A DNA stretch of 64,000 bases from an uncultured Bacteroidia bacterium (GTDB taxonomy: Bacteria; Bacteroidota; Bacteroidia; Bacteroidales; F082): the NCBI GenBank assembly GCA_902774295.1, contig CACYHP010000001.1:1178001-1242000 (forward strand). The letters run 5' to 3'. Below the pieces are notes generated by a model. It saw only the letters and a list, made by a program, of their open reading frames with translations. It was not told the origin of the DNA and ran no database searches. Each line of letters starts with the position of its first letter. The first letter of the stretch is position 1. Shown here piece after piece: positions 37,345-51,381 of this stretch. Made by a program: the position numbers and the translations under genes.

Positions 37345-38844
37345 TTATACCTCCTTATGAATTAAATTGCCCTCAACATAAATCGCACTGAACGGGCGGG
37401 CTGGACACACATGTTCGCAGGCTCCGCAGCCTATACAGCGTGCCTCGTTGACAACAGGTATCTTCGGTGATGCAGCGTCTTCCGGGTCGTACGGCATCAT
37501 GGTGATGGCACCAGAAGGACAATGTTTTGCGCAGTTGCCGCATGCCACCCCGTCTCTCAACGGCACGCAGTTCTGGCCAATCCAAACGGCATGGCCAATC
37601 TGTATAGCTGTCTTCTGCTCACGTGTCACCTTGCGGATGGCGCCAGCAGGACAAACCTCAGAACAGGCTGTACATTCCGGACGGCAGTAGCCACGTTCGT
37701 ACGACATCTCAGGCTGCATGAAAGTGTCAAGTTTCGATGATGCACGTAACACGTCATTCGAACAATTCTGTACGCATAGCTGACAGCCTGTGCAACGCGA
37801 TGTGAAGTTGTCCAAACTCACCGACCCTGCTGGTTTCAATGGTGTTTCACGTTTCGGAGCCTTCTTTTTCTCGATGGTGGCCAAGCCGCCGTCGACGACC
37901 TTCTCCTGTGCCTGCAATGCAGATGCTGCTGCAACTGTAGCTATAGCTGCAATAAACGTTTTGCGCGATGTCTTTCCTTCTTTCGAAACATCGGCTATCT
38001 TCTCAACTTTGCCTACATTGTCGATGTTTCCTGCCAGTCTGTATTTCATTGCATCGCGATGGCATTTATATACGCAGTTGAAGCATGTCACGCATTTCGT
38101 GTAGTCGATTTTCTTGTTTTTCGCATCTATGGCCGAACAACGGCAGTTTTTCTCGCAAAGCCCGCAGTTGTTGCATTTCTCGCTGTTGATAACAGGCTTG
38201 AAGATGGAGTATTTTGCGAAGAAACCGAGGATGGTTCCTACTGGGCAAATTGTGTTGCAGTACCAGTGTCCTGAAGTCAGTGATAATATGATGATTATCA
38301 TGAAGTAAGCTGCTGATACAATGAATATCGGCAAGCTCTTGATATAAACATCAACGTGATAGAATGCATAGCTGTCCCAATTTTCTGCCAAGTAGGCTAA
38401 TCCGTTGTTAATCAACTGATAAACCGGCGCAAAAAGATTGGATGCGATGCGGCCGTAGATGCTGTACGGAGCAATCAATATCGCTATCGAATTAAGCCCG
38501 ACGAAGAGTAGCACCGCAAACACCAGCAATATGCCGTATCTCAGCCATTTGCGACTTTGTTTGAATTTGTAACGGTTCTTTTTACGCTTCTCAGCTATTC
38601 GTGAAACTCCATCCTGAAATACGCCGAGAGGGCAGATGATGGAGCAGTAAACCCTGCCGAAAGTCAGCGTCACAATGATGATTGCAAGGACAATGATTGA
38701 GCTCGATGCCAGCAAAGCCGGAATAAACTGCAGCTTTGCCATCCAACCGAAATACGCGTGAAGCGCTCCTGAAAAGTCCAAAAACAGCAACGTTATCAAC
38801 GTGAAGCAAATAATTGCCAAAGTAACTCGTAATTTTCTTAACAT
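37345..38844 (-). CDS. NapH-like membrane polyferredoxin with internal Tat-like segment
   Basis: A 499-residue protein. The N-terminal half has about five membrane helices and two loops YCSIICPLG and YCNTICPVG, as in NapH/NosR/RnfB-type quinol-linked proteins, followed by two ferredoxin motifs (CNNCGLCEKNC and CVTCFNCVYKC). At residues 292-312 a second export-like segment, SRKTFIAAIATVAAASA, begins. After it come four more cysteine clusters (from about 350 to 485) including CIGCGACEHVCP. It thus looks like a fusion of a NapH-type membrane protein with a NapG-type exported ferredoxin. It probably passes electrons from quinol to the reductase encoded next. Confidence 0.82.
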   Translation of the reverse strand: MLRKLRVTLAIICFTLITLLFLDFSGALHAYFGWMAKLQFIPALLASSSIIVLAIIIVTLTFGRVYCSIICPLGVFQDGVSRIAEKRKKNRYKFKQSRKWLRYGILLVFAVLLFVGLNSIAILIAPYSIYGRIASNLFAPVYQLINNGLAYLAENWDSYAFYHVDVYIKSLPIFIVSAAYFMIIIILSLTSGHWYCNTICPVGTILGFFAKYSIFKPVINSEKCNNCGLCEKNCRCSAIDAKNKKIDYTKCVTCFNCVYKCHRDAMKYRLAGNIDNVGKVEKIADVSKEGKTSRKTFIAAIATVAAASALQAQEKVVDGGLATIEKKKAPKRETPLKPAGSVSLDNFTSRCTGCQLCVQNCSNDVLRASSKLDTFMQPEMSYERGYCRPECTACSEVCPAGAIRKVTREQKTAIQIGHAVWIGQNCVPLRDGVACGNCAKHCPSGAITMMPYDPEDAASPKIPVVNEARCIGCGACEHVCPARPFSAIYVEGNLIHKEV

Positions 38845-38920
38845 AATCTATTTATTCAAAATTATCTTCAAAATATACACTTTAAACTTCAAACTCTACA
38901 CTTTAACCTCTCAAATTTCA

Positions 38921-42058
<3,138 letters not shown>

Positions 42059-42064
42059 AATCAA

Positions 42065-42271
42065 TTATTTATATGTACATTCGTAAAGCTCTTTCTGATA
42101 CAGTTCGTTGTAATAATCCTCCATATCGCTGCAGTCTTTCCTCGAATATGCACCGCCCATTATGCCTTCAGTGCCGTCTTCCAAATTCTTGCAAATGCAC
42201 TGACGCTCACATGATGAAAACACTAAAGCAATTACCGATATCAACAAAAATATAGCCAAAAACCTTTTCAT
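42065..42271 (-). CDS. small cysteine-containing lipoprotein
   Basis: A 68-residue protein with a lipoprotein signal and lipobox FSSC (Cys21). The mature part is short and acidic, with four more cysteines (CIC, DCSD, ECTY), so disulphides are possible. It is first in a small operon with the membrane protein and ligA and has a well-placed promoter. No family is recognised. Confidence 0.75.
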   Translation of the reverse strand: MKRFLAIFLLISVIALVFSSCERQCICKNLEDGTEGIMGGAYSRKDCSDMEDYYNELYQKELYECTYK

Positions 42272-42290
42272 AATTATAATGATTAACTCG

Positions 42291-42321
42291 CAAAGATAAC
42301 AATTTTATTTGAAACTTCAAT
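42291..42321 (-). promoter_or_regulatory. promoter for the lipoprotein-ligA operon
   Basis: On the minus strand: -33-like ATTG (42318-42321), 19-base spacer, -7 TATCTTTG (42291-42298), 20 bases before the ATG. Confidence 0.6.
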
Positions 42322-42389
42322 CATAAAAAATTAAATTAATTTGACAAAAATATGTCGCGATTCTCAAAATTATGTTTAATTTCGCATAA

Positions 42390-45599
<3,210 letters not shown>

Positions 45600-45603
45600 A
45601 AAC

Positions 45604-45636
45604 AAAAAAGCTCTGAGAATTCTCAGAGCTTTTTTT
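45604..45636 (+). terminator. rho-independent terminator after beta-galactosidase
   Basis: Perfect stem GCTCTGAG / CTCAGAGC around AATT with A and T flanks that extend pairing; seven T follow. It also fits as a terminator for the minus-strand tRNA-Lys. Confidence 0.95.
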
Positions 45637-45637
45637 G

Positions 45638-45710
45638 TGACCTGGCTGGGGCTCGAACCCAGGACCCCCACATTAAAAGTGTGATGCTCTACCTGCTGAG
45701 CTACCAAGTC
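45638..45710 (-). tRNA. tRNA-Lys (TTT)
   Basis: On the minus strand the cloverleaf starts GACTTGG and pairs with CCAGGTC; the anticodon loop is CTTTTAA with anticodon TTT. The T arm contains GGTTCGAGCCC. CCA is not encoded. Confidence 0.95.
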
Positions 45711-45739
45711 GATCGAACTATTGCGTTCAATTGCGAGTG

Positions 45740-45769
45740 CAAAAATAGCACATTTTTAAATACCTGCAA
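45740..45769 (-). promoter_or_regulatory. promoter for tRNA-Lys
   Basis: Minus strand: TTG (45767-45769), 19-base spacer, -7 TATTTTTG (45740-45747), 30 bases before the tRNA. Confidence 0.6.
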
Positions 45770-45788
45770 CAAAAATTTTCAAAAAATT

Positions 45789-46400
45789 TCAATCCAGAAT
45801 TCCTTTGCCCTGACGGGTTATAAGTATCTCATTTTCAGTGCAATCCACAATCGTACTCTCCTGATTGTCGCCCACGCCGCCATCAATGATGATGTCAACA
45901 CGGTCTTTATAACGCTCGTTTATCTCCTCCGGATCGGTCAAAAATCCTGAAATCTCGTCTTCATCAAGAATGGAAGTCGTCATGATCGGGCAGCCGAGTT
46001 CCTTCACTATATTGGTGATGATAGGCTGGTCGGGGATACGGATACCGATGGTTTTGCGCTTGCTCTGGAAAATCTTCGGGATGTTGTTGTTGGCCTCCAG
46101 AATGAAAGTGAAAGCTCCCGGAAGATTGCGTCTCATCATCTTGAAGACATCGTTGCTGATCGGCTTCGTGAACTCCGACAGCTGACTTAAGTCATTGAAG
46201 ATAAATGAGAAAACGGCTTTTTCCTTTCTGATTCCTTTGATCTGCGCTATGCGTTCGAAGGCTTTGTTGCTTTTTACGCTGCAGCCGATGCCGTAAATAG
46301 TGTCGGTAGGGAATATTATAACACCATCATCCTCGAGACATTCAAGAATCATCTTAATGTGTCGAGGATTAGGGTTTTCTGGATGTACTTGTAGAAACAT
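45789..46400 (-). CDS. threonylcarbamoyl-AMP synthase (Sua5/YrdC/YciO)
   Basis: A 203-residue protein that makes threonylcarbamoyl-AMP from threonine, bicarbonate and ATP for tRNA t6A, the substrate of TsaD at 16452. The core has FPTDTIYGIGC and KGIRKEKAVF near the N-terminus, the typical signature. The start is MFLQVHPENP at 46400; 12 further in-frame codons upstream come from the tRNA-Arg gene. It is transcribed directly after tRNA-Arg, so the two probably share a promoter. Confidence 0.88.
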   Translation of the reverse strand: MFLQVHPENPNPRHIKMILECLEDDGVIIFPTDTIYGIGCSVKSNKAFERIAQIKGIRKEKAVFSFIFNDLSQLSEFTKPISNDVFKMMRRNLPGAFTFILEANNNIPKIFQSKRKTIGIRIPDQPIITNIVKELGCPIMTTSILDEDEISGFLTDPEEINERYKDRVDIIIDGGVGDNQESTIVDCTENEILITRQGKGILD

Positions 46401-46404
46401 ATTG

Positions 46405-46478
46405 TGATCCGGTTGGGATTCGAACCCAAGACCCACAGCTTAGAAGGCTGTTGCTCTATCCAGCTGAGCTACCAGACC
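46405..46478 (-). tRNA. tRNA-Arg (TCT)
   Basis: Minus-strand cloverleaf starting GGTCTGG with CCGGATC; anticodon loop CTTCTAA, anticodon TCT. It is 4 bases upstream of the Sua5-like start. CCA is not encoded. Confidence 0.95.
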
Positions 46479-46495
46479 ATTGCTTTTCGCGACTG

Positions 46496-46529
46496 CAAAA
46501 TTACAAAATTTTTATAAAGTGTAACCAAA
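46496..46529 (-). promoter_or_regulatory. promoter for tRNA-Arg and Sua5-like gene
   Basis: Minus strand: TTTG (46526-46529), 22-base spacer, -7 TAATTTTG (46496-46503), 17 bases before the tRNA. Confidence 0.55.
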
Positions 46530-46582
46530 AATACAAAAATTTCTTTGTATTTTATAAATAACTGTAAATCAATGATTTATAT

Positions 46583-46843
46583 TTATTTCTTGCCGCCTGC
46601 GGGCTGTGGTTTCGACTTTTTGACGTTAATAACGTTGCCCATAAACTCCATTTCGTTAGTCTCCACGACAGCCACATACGCCTCACTGTCAATCGGCATC
46701 TCGACAAATCCGTAGCATTTTGAGCGTTTCGTTTCGTGGTCCATGATGACCTTGCACGATGATACTGTGCCGAAACGTTCAAAAAGACGTTTTACATCGT
46801 CAACAGTTGTCTTTGGAGATAACTTTGCAATAAAAATCTTCAT
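46583..46843 (-). CDS. RRM-domain RNA-binding protein
   Basis: An 86-residue single RNA recognition motif protein. RNP2 is IFIAKL (residues 3-8) and RNP1 is CYGFVEM (about 43-49). The tail is short and basic (KKSKPQPAGGKK). Such small RRM proteins are common in Bacteroidota and are proposed to bind single-stranded RNA after transcription. It stands alone with its own -7 element (46887-46894) and an approximately 37-base leader. Confidence 0.92.
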   Translation of the reverse strand: MKIFIAKLSPKTTVDDVKRLFERFGTVSSCKVIMDHETKRSKCYGFVEMPIDSEAYVAVVETNEMEFMGNVINVKKSKPQPAGGKK

Positions 46844-46886
46844 AAATTCAAATATTAAAAAATCTTAACTGGTTAAATATCAACTG

Positions 46887-46894
46887 CAAAGATA
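46887..46894 (-). promoter_or_regulatory. -7 element for the RRM gene
   Basis: Reads TATCTTTG on the minus strand, 43 bases before the ATG, leaving room for a regulatory leader. Confidence 0.5.
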
Positions 46895-46928
46895 TATAAT
46901 ATTTTTTAATATTATGAAAATTTTTATA

Positions 46929-48005
46929 TTATTTTACATTTTCCATTATTCTACTAATGATTTCAGTATTATCCATCACACCTGAGAATCTTTCGGCGCC
47001 GGGTCCGTAAGAGAATACCGGGACAAAAACAGCCGAGTGGCTTCCTGTGCTGAAGTGGAAGTCGGTGCGGGTGTAATTGCCTTCAGGGTCGATGATGGTG
47101 AGACCGCCTGTCTCGTGGTCAGCTGTGACAACAACCAAGGTGTTGCCGTCCTTTTCAGCGAAATCGAGCACCACGTTAAGTGTTTTATCGAAGTCACGCA
47201 TCTCTTCGACGAGGGTGGCTGAGTCGTTATCATGGCAAGCGAAGTCGATTTGCGAACCTTCAATCATGAGGAAGAATCCGTTTTCGTTGTCAAGCATCTC
47301 GATGGCTTTAGCTGTTGCATTTGGCAAGAAATCACCGCGTTTTGGAGCTTCGGTGAGGTGTTTGCGATCTGCCAACACCATGGTTCTGGCGTTGTTATCC
47401 TCAATCTGAGGAAGCGAGTCATAGATGTTCCAACCTTTTTCCCACATTTTGCTGATAAGGTCGACGCCGTCTTTGCGTTCGGTGAAGTATTTCTTGCCGC
47501 CGCCGATAATCACGTCGGGACATTCTTTCTCAGAGATCTCAAGAGCTATCTCCTCGTTGTTCTTTCTGCTGACGTTATGTGCGATGAAAGCTGCTGGAGT
47601 GGCGTGTGTAACAGCGCAAGTTACGACGACGCCGGTCTTTTTACCTTGACTGGCGAAAGTCTCGAGCATTGATGGCACTGCGATGCTGTCGGGATCCATT
47701 CCGATGACGCCGTTGTTGGTCTTGTTGCCGTTAGCGATAGCCGAACCGCCTGCTGCTGAGTCGGTTATCTCATTTGAAGCCGACTTCGTGACAGAGAATC
47801 CTGAATATGGGAAACGATGGAAAGCGGTCTTTTCCGGACTTGTGAGTATGAGTGAATAAACCTGAGCCGGGCCCATGCCGTCACCGATGAGGACTATGAC
47901 ATTTTTGGCTTTTTTAGGAGCCTGTTTTTCGTTGTTTGAGCAACAAGAGCTTGAAAATAAAGCAGTTGCAATAAGCAAAACTGATAAAAATCTACTCGTT
48001 TTCAT
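46929..48005 (-). CDS. alkaline phosphatase, lipoprotein
   Basis: A 358-residue PhoA-type phosphomonoesterase. The start is MKTSRFLSVLL at 48005; 54 more in-frame codons upstream are intergenic sequence with the promoter. The signal peptide has lipobox SSSC. Metal and nucleophile motifs are LIGDGMGPAQ and DSAAGGSA (Ser), and a later TADHETGG with metal-binding His. It is shorter than E. coli PhoA (about 470), but typical for the Bacteroidota group. Role: phosphate release outside the cytoplasm. Confidence 0.9.
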   Translation of the reverse strand: MKTSRFLSVLLIATALFSSSCCSNNEKQAPKKAKNVIVLIGDGMGPAQVYSLILTSPEKTAFHRFPYSGFSVTKSASNEITDSAAGGSAIANGNKTNNGVIGMDPDSIAVPSMLETFASQGKKTGVVVTCAVTHATPAAFIAHNVSRKNNEEIALEISEKECPDVIIGGGKKYFTERKDGVDLISKMWEKGWNIYDSLPQIEDNNARTMVLADRKHLTEAPKRGDFLPNATAKAIEMLDNENGFFLMIEGSQIDFACHDNDSATLVEEMRDFDKTLNVVLDFAEKDGNTLVVVTADHETGGLTIIDPEGNYTRTDFHFSTGSHSAVFVPVFSYGPGAERFSGVMDNTEIISRIMENVK

Positions 48006-48022
48006 GGTAAAATTAATTTTTG

Positions 48023-48030
48023 CAAATGTA
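48023..48030 (-). promoter_or_regulatory. -7 element for alkaline phosphatase
   Basis: Reads TACATTTG on the minus strand, 17 bases before the ATG; no clear -33 element. Confidence 0.45.
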
Positions 48031-48086
48031 ATAAAATTATGATTATCAATAGTAAAAAAAGGAAATAAAAATTTTTTCAAAAAATG

Positions 48087-48117
48087 TTTGGTGATGTATA
48101 AAAATGTTGTATCTTTG
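48087..48117 (+). promoter_or_regulatory. promoter for the tRNA-Ser-Pro-Pro operon
   Basis: TTTG (48087-48090), 19-base spacer, TATCTTTG (48110-48117): a full match to the Bacteroidota housekeeping promoter, 22 bases before tRNA-Ser. It is the best promoter in the window. Confidence 0.8.
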
Positions 48118-48139
48118 CACCCGCAAAACCACAGAACAC

Positions 48140-48227
48140 GGAGAGGTGGGTGAGTGGCTGAAACCAACAGTTTGCTAAACTGTCGTAGCCCCTAAGGCTA
48201 CCGGGGGTTCGAATCCCCCCTTCTCCG
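48140..48227 (+). tRNA. tRNA-Ser (GCT)
   Basis: An 88-nucleotide cloverleaf with acceptor GGAGAGG/CTTCTCC, anticodon GCT in TTTGCTAAA, a long variable arm (GTAGCCCCTAAGGCTAC) and T arm GGGGGTTCGAATCCCCC. Confidence 0.96.
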
Positions 48228-48233
48228 CATCAT

Positions 48234-48308
48234 CGGGGCATAGCGCAGTCCGGCTAGCGCACCTGCTTTGGGAGCAGGGGGTCGCAGGTTCGAATCCTGC
48301 TACCCCGA
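48234..48308 (+). tRNA. tRNA-Pro (TGG), copy 1
   Basis: Cloverleaf starting CGGGGCA and ending TACCCCG; anticodon TGG in loop TTTGGGA. Acceptor position 6 is a C-A mismatch. It is 6 bases after tRNA-Ser. Confidence 0.94.
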
Positions 48309-48321
48309 CAAAATGTGGAAT

Positions 48322-48396
48322 CGGGGCATAGCGCAGTCCGGCTAGCGCACCTGCTTTGGGAGCAGGGGGTCGCAGGTTCGAATCCTGCTACCCCGA
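48322..48396 (+). tRNA. tRNA-Pro (TGG), copy 2
   Basis: Identical in sequence to copy 1 and separated from it by 13 bases, indicating a recent tandem duplication. The same promoter and terminator serve all three tRNAs. Confidence 0.94.
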
Positions 48397-48403
48397 CACA
48401 ATA

Positions 48404-48441
48404 AAAAGAAAAACGACGCCATTCGGCGTCGTTTTTCTTTT
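48404..48441. terminator. bidirectional terminator of tRNA operon and speA
   Basis: A 17-bp stem (48404-48420 with 48425-48441) around loop ATTC; GC core ACGACGCC, A run on the left and T run on the right. It works on both strands; the speA stop codon lies in its tail. Confidence 0.93.
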
Positions 48442-50353
48442 ATTCCAGATATGTGTATCCGTAAAGTCCGGATCGGTAATTCGAAAGGAACTCTTTCCCT
48501 TCTTCAACAGTGATCTTTCCTGCTTTCACACAGCTTGTAACCCATGACTCCACAGTTCTGACGAGTTTCTTAGGACTGTACTGTACATATTCCAAAACCT
48601 CAGCTACTGTCTCACCGTCAATGAGTTGGTCGATGTAATAGCCTTTCTCGTCGACGGAGACGTGCACTGCGTTGGTGTCGCCGAAGAGGTTGTGCATATC
48701 GCCCAAAATCTCCTGGTAAGCGCCCACGAGGAATACACCTATATAATATGGCTCGTTCTTAGTGAGGGTATGCACCGGAAGATTGTGCGAAAGACTGTGT
48801 CCCGTCACATAAGTGGTCATCTTGCCGTCGGAATCGCAAGTGATGTCTTGCAATGTGGCTTCGCGGTCAGGATATTCGTTCAAACGATGGATAGGCATGG
48901 TAGGGAACACCTGGTCGATAGCCCATGCATCAGGCAATGACTGGAACATTGAGAAGTTGCAGAAGTACTTGTCGGCCAATAACTTAGGCAGTGCGAGCAA
49001 CTCATCAGGTACACGTTTCTGATGTGATGCCAACTGGTTGATTTCCAATGCGACAGACCAGAAGATACGTTCAATCTTGGCACGTGTCTTGAGGTCGAGA
49101 AGTCCCATATTGAAGAGGTCGAGGGCCTCTTCACGGATCTCCTGCGCATCGTGCCAGGTCTCAAGCATCGACGACTGCTTGCTTGTGAGGTTTTCCCAAG
49201 TCTCGTAGAGGTCGTGGATGAGCTCGTGGTCGGTGTCTTCGACTTTTTCATTTTCATCGTCCCATGTCGGAAGTGACGCTGTCTCAAGCACCTCCATGAT
49301 CAAAACTGAGTGGTGTGCTGTCAGTGCGCGTCCCGATTCGTTGATGACGTTAGGATGCTGTAATCCGTTTTTGTCGCAGGCGTCGACGATGGAGAATATC
49401 GCGTCGTTGACGTATTCCTGAATGGTATAGTTGACCGAGCTGGCGCTGTTGGCTGAGTGTGTGCCGTCGTAATCGACTCCGAGACCGCCGCCAACGTCAA
49501 CAAACTCAACGTTGAAGCCCATCTTATGAAGCTGTACGTAGAACTGTGCCGCTTCCTTCAAGGCTATCTTTATGCTTCTGATTTTCGTCACCTGGCTGCC
49601 GATGTGATAATGCACCAGCTTGAGGCACTCCATCATGTTGTTTTTCTCAAGAAATTCAAGAGCTTCGAGCAGTTCTGACGATGAGAGACCGAACTTCGAG
49701 GCGTCGCCACCTGAGTCTTCCCATTTGCCAGCTCCTGAGCTCGCCAACTTAATGCGGATACCAATCTTTGGCGTCACCTTCAGCTGTTTCGACAACTTAG
49801 CGATGAGTCTCAACTCGTTCATCTTCTCCACCACGATGATGATGGTACGACCCATCTTCTGTGCGAGCAGAGCTAACTCGATGAAACTCTCGTCTTTGTA
49901 GCCGTTGCAGATGATAAGGGATTCGCTGTCGGTATTTGAAGCGATAATAGCATGAAGCTCAGGCTTTGAACCTGCCTCCAAACCGATGTTGAACTTCTTT
50001 CCGTGGCTCACGATCTCTTCGACCACAGGACGCATCTGGTTGACTTTGATAGGGAAAACTATGAAGTTCTTTCCTTTGTAATCGTACTCTTTAGCAGCTT
50101 CTTTGAAGCAGGAATCGATTTTCTCGATACGAGTGTCGATGATATCAGGAAAACGAATCAGCATTGGAGCCGACACGTCACGCAACTGAAGTTCGTCGAC
50201 AAGTTCACGAAGGTCAACAGAAGCACATCCTTCACGCGGAGTAACCACCACGTTACCTTTCTCATTGATAGAGAAATAGTTAATGCCCCAGTTGTTAATG
50301 TTGTAGAGCTCTGCAGAGTCCTCAACACGCCATTTTCTCATACTTCTTCCCAT
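48440..50353 (-). CDS. speA: biosynthetic arginine decarboxylase
   Basis: A 637-residue fold III PLP enzyme converting arginine to agmatine for polyamine synthesis. The PLP lysine is in FPIKVNQMRP (about residue 102), and the HYHIGSQVTKIRSIK and DVGGGLGVDYDG segments are family hallmarks. The length agrees with SpeA enzymes (about 630-660). It stands alone with a -7 element 23 bases upstream. No agmatine deiminase is adjacent. Confidence 0.95.
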   Translation of the reverse strand: MGRSMRKWRVEDSAELYNINNWGINYFSINEKGNVVVTPREGCASVDLRELVDELQLRDVSAPMLIRFPDIIDTRIEKIDSCFKEAAKEYDYKGKNFIVFPIKVNQMRPVVEEIVSHGKKFNIGLEAGSKPELHAIIASNTDSESLIICNGYKDESFIELALLAQKMGRTIIIVVEKMNELRLIAKLSKQLKVTPKIGIRIKLASSGAGKWEDSGGDASKFGLSSSELLEALEFLEKNNMMECLKLVHYHIGSQVTKIRSIKIALKEAAQFYVQLHKMGFNVEFVDVGGGLGVDYDGTHSANSASSVNYTIQEYVNDAIFSIVDACDKNGLQHPNVINESGRALTAHHSVLIMEVLETASLPTWDDENEKVEDTDHELIHDLYETWENLTSKQSSMLETWHDAQEIREEALDLFNMGLLDLKTRAKIERIFWSVALEINQLASHQKRVPDELLALPKLLADKYFCNFSMFQSLPDAWAIDQVFPTMPIHRLNEYPDREATLQDITCDSDGKMTTYVTGHSLSHNLPVHTLTKNEPYYIGVFLVGAYQEILGDMHNLFGDTNAVHVSVDEKGYYIDQLIDGETVAEVLEYVQYSPKKLVRTVESWVTSCVKAGKITVEEGKEFLSNYRSGLYGYTYLE

Positions 50354-50375
50354 GGTTGCAATATTTTTTGGAGTG

Positions 50376-50383
50376 CAAAAATA
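50376..50383 (-). promoter_or_regulatory. -7 element for speA
   Basis: Reads TATTTTTG on the minus strand with GTTG about 20 bases further upstream (near 50404), 23 bases before the ATG. Confidence 0.55.
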
Positions 50384-50456
50384 TGAATAATATTTATTAG
50401 TATCAACTTTTTTTTAATTTAATGAACTTTTAAACTACTAAACTATCAAACTTTTG

Positions 50457-50464
50457 TATTTTTG
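50457..50464 (+). promoter_or_regulatory. -7 element for the BadF-like gene
   Basis: TATTTTTG, 14 bases before the ATG; the transcript would be nearly leaderless. Confidence 0.5.
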
Positions 50465-50478
50465 CAAAAAATACAACG

Positions 50479-51381
50479 ATGACACTGATTTGTGATTGCG
50501 GTTCAACTAAGGCCGAATGGGTCGTTTTGAATGACGGAAACGTCGTTAAACGATTCATTACCAATGGTTTCAATCCGAATTTTACCGATGGCGAGACAAT
50601 AAAAAGCATTATTAGCGAAGCGAAGGATGTCGTTGATAATGAAGAAGTTAGCAGGGTTTTCTTTTATGGTTCGGGATGTGGTAGCGAAGCTAATAAGATT
50701 AAGGTGTCGATGCTGTTCGCTATGGTATTCAAAATCAATGATATAGAAGTATTTCCTGATACTTTGGGCGCATGTCATGCTTTATTTGGAAACAATCCTG
50801 GCATCGCTTGCATCTTGGGGACCGGCTCGAATGCGTGTGTTTATGACGGCGAAAAAATCACGGAAACTGTTGCCTCTCTTGGGTTTATGATAGGCGACGA
50901 GGGGAGTGGATGCCACATCGGAAAACGCATAGTGCACGATTATTTCTTAGGTCTCATGCCTGAGGATTTGAGAAAAAAATTTGATGAGAAATATCATCTG
51001 GATAGAGAAACTTTTCTGAAACGTGTTTATCAGGGCGAGCAGCCGTCGAGATTTCTTGCTGAGTTTACAAAATTTGCAGCGGAAAATGTTGATAATCAGT
51101 ATATTAAAATAATAGTTGGAGATTGTTTTGAACAATTTTTAAACTCGTCATTTCGACCGACCGTAGGGAGCGGAGAAATCTCCGACAAACAGAATAGCTG
51201 CTCATTTGATGGCTCCACTACGCCTATCGGATCCGCCCGAAATTACGTGGGCTTTGTGGGCTCCATCGCTTTCATTTTTCAAGATATATTGTTGCAACAT
51301 CTTGCAAATCATAATATAAAATGCTCGAAAATCCTCAAAAACCCTATGGATGGACTGATTGAGTATTACAAATCATTATAA
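50479..51381 (+). CDS. BadF/BadG-family ATPase, N-acetylglucosamine-kinase-like, with repeat insertion
   Basis: A 300-residue protein of the actin-like ATPase fold. The phosphate-1 loop is CDCGSTKAEW (residues 5-14), the phosphate-2 loop ILGTGSNACVYDG (about 114-126), followed by GDEGSGCHIGKR. In Bacteroidota such proteins are annotated as BadF/BadG/BcrA/BcrD ATPases or sugar kinases and are usually about 280 residues. The excess is an in-frame block, about residues 224-254, encoded from 51148 by the dispersed repeat, between DCFEQFLN and GFVGSIAFIF. The frame is intact and the gene ends overlapping the convergent DUF5686 gene by 6 bp. Confidence 0.82.
   Translation: MTLICDCGSTKAEWVVLNDGNVVKRFITNGFNPNFTDGETIKSIISEAKDVVDNEEVSRVFFYGSGCGSEANKIKVSMLFAMVFKINDIEVFPDTLGACHALFGNNPGIACILGTGSNACVYDGEKITETVASLGFMIGDEGSGCHIGKRIVHDYFLGLMPEDLRKKFDEKYHLDRETFLKRVYQGEQPSRFLAEFTKFAAENVDNQYIKIIVGDCFEQFLNSSFRPTVGSGEISDKQNSCSFDGSTTPIGSARNYVGFVGSIAFIFQDILLQHLANHNIKCSKILKNPMDGLIEYYKSL
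51148..51183. repeat. dispersed TCATTTCGACCGACCG repeat inside the BadF-like gene
   Basis: TCATTTCGACCGACCG followed by TAGGGAGCGGAGAAATCTCC. The first 28 bases differ at one position from 63450-63477. Here it is read S-F-R-P-T-V-G-S-G-E-I-S. GGAGATTTCTCC-type symmetry at its end suggests a palindromic part. Confidence 0.85.

Noticed and set aside
46401..46436. Longer start for the Sua5-like protein
   Set aside because: The added 12 codons are the 3' part of the tRNA-Arg gene; the ATG at 46400 gives the normal N-terminus.
48006..48167. Longer start for alkaline phosphatase
   Set aside because: The extra codons cover the promoter regions and would put the lipoprotein signal 54 residues inside the protein.
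50479..51381. BadF-like gene as a pseudogene
   Set aside because: Despite the repeat insertion the frame is open to a normal C-terminus with no frameshift, so it is kept as a gene.
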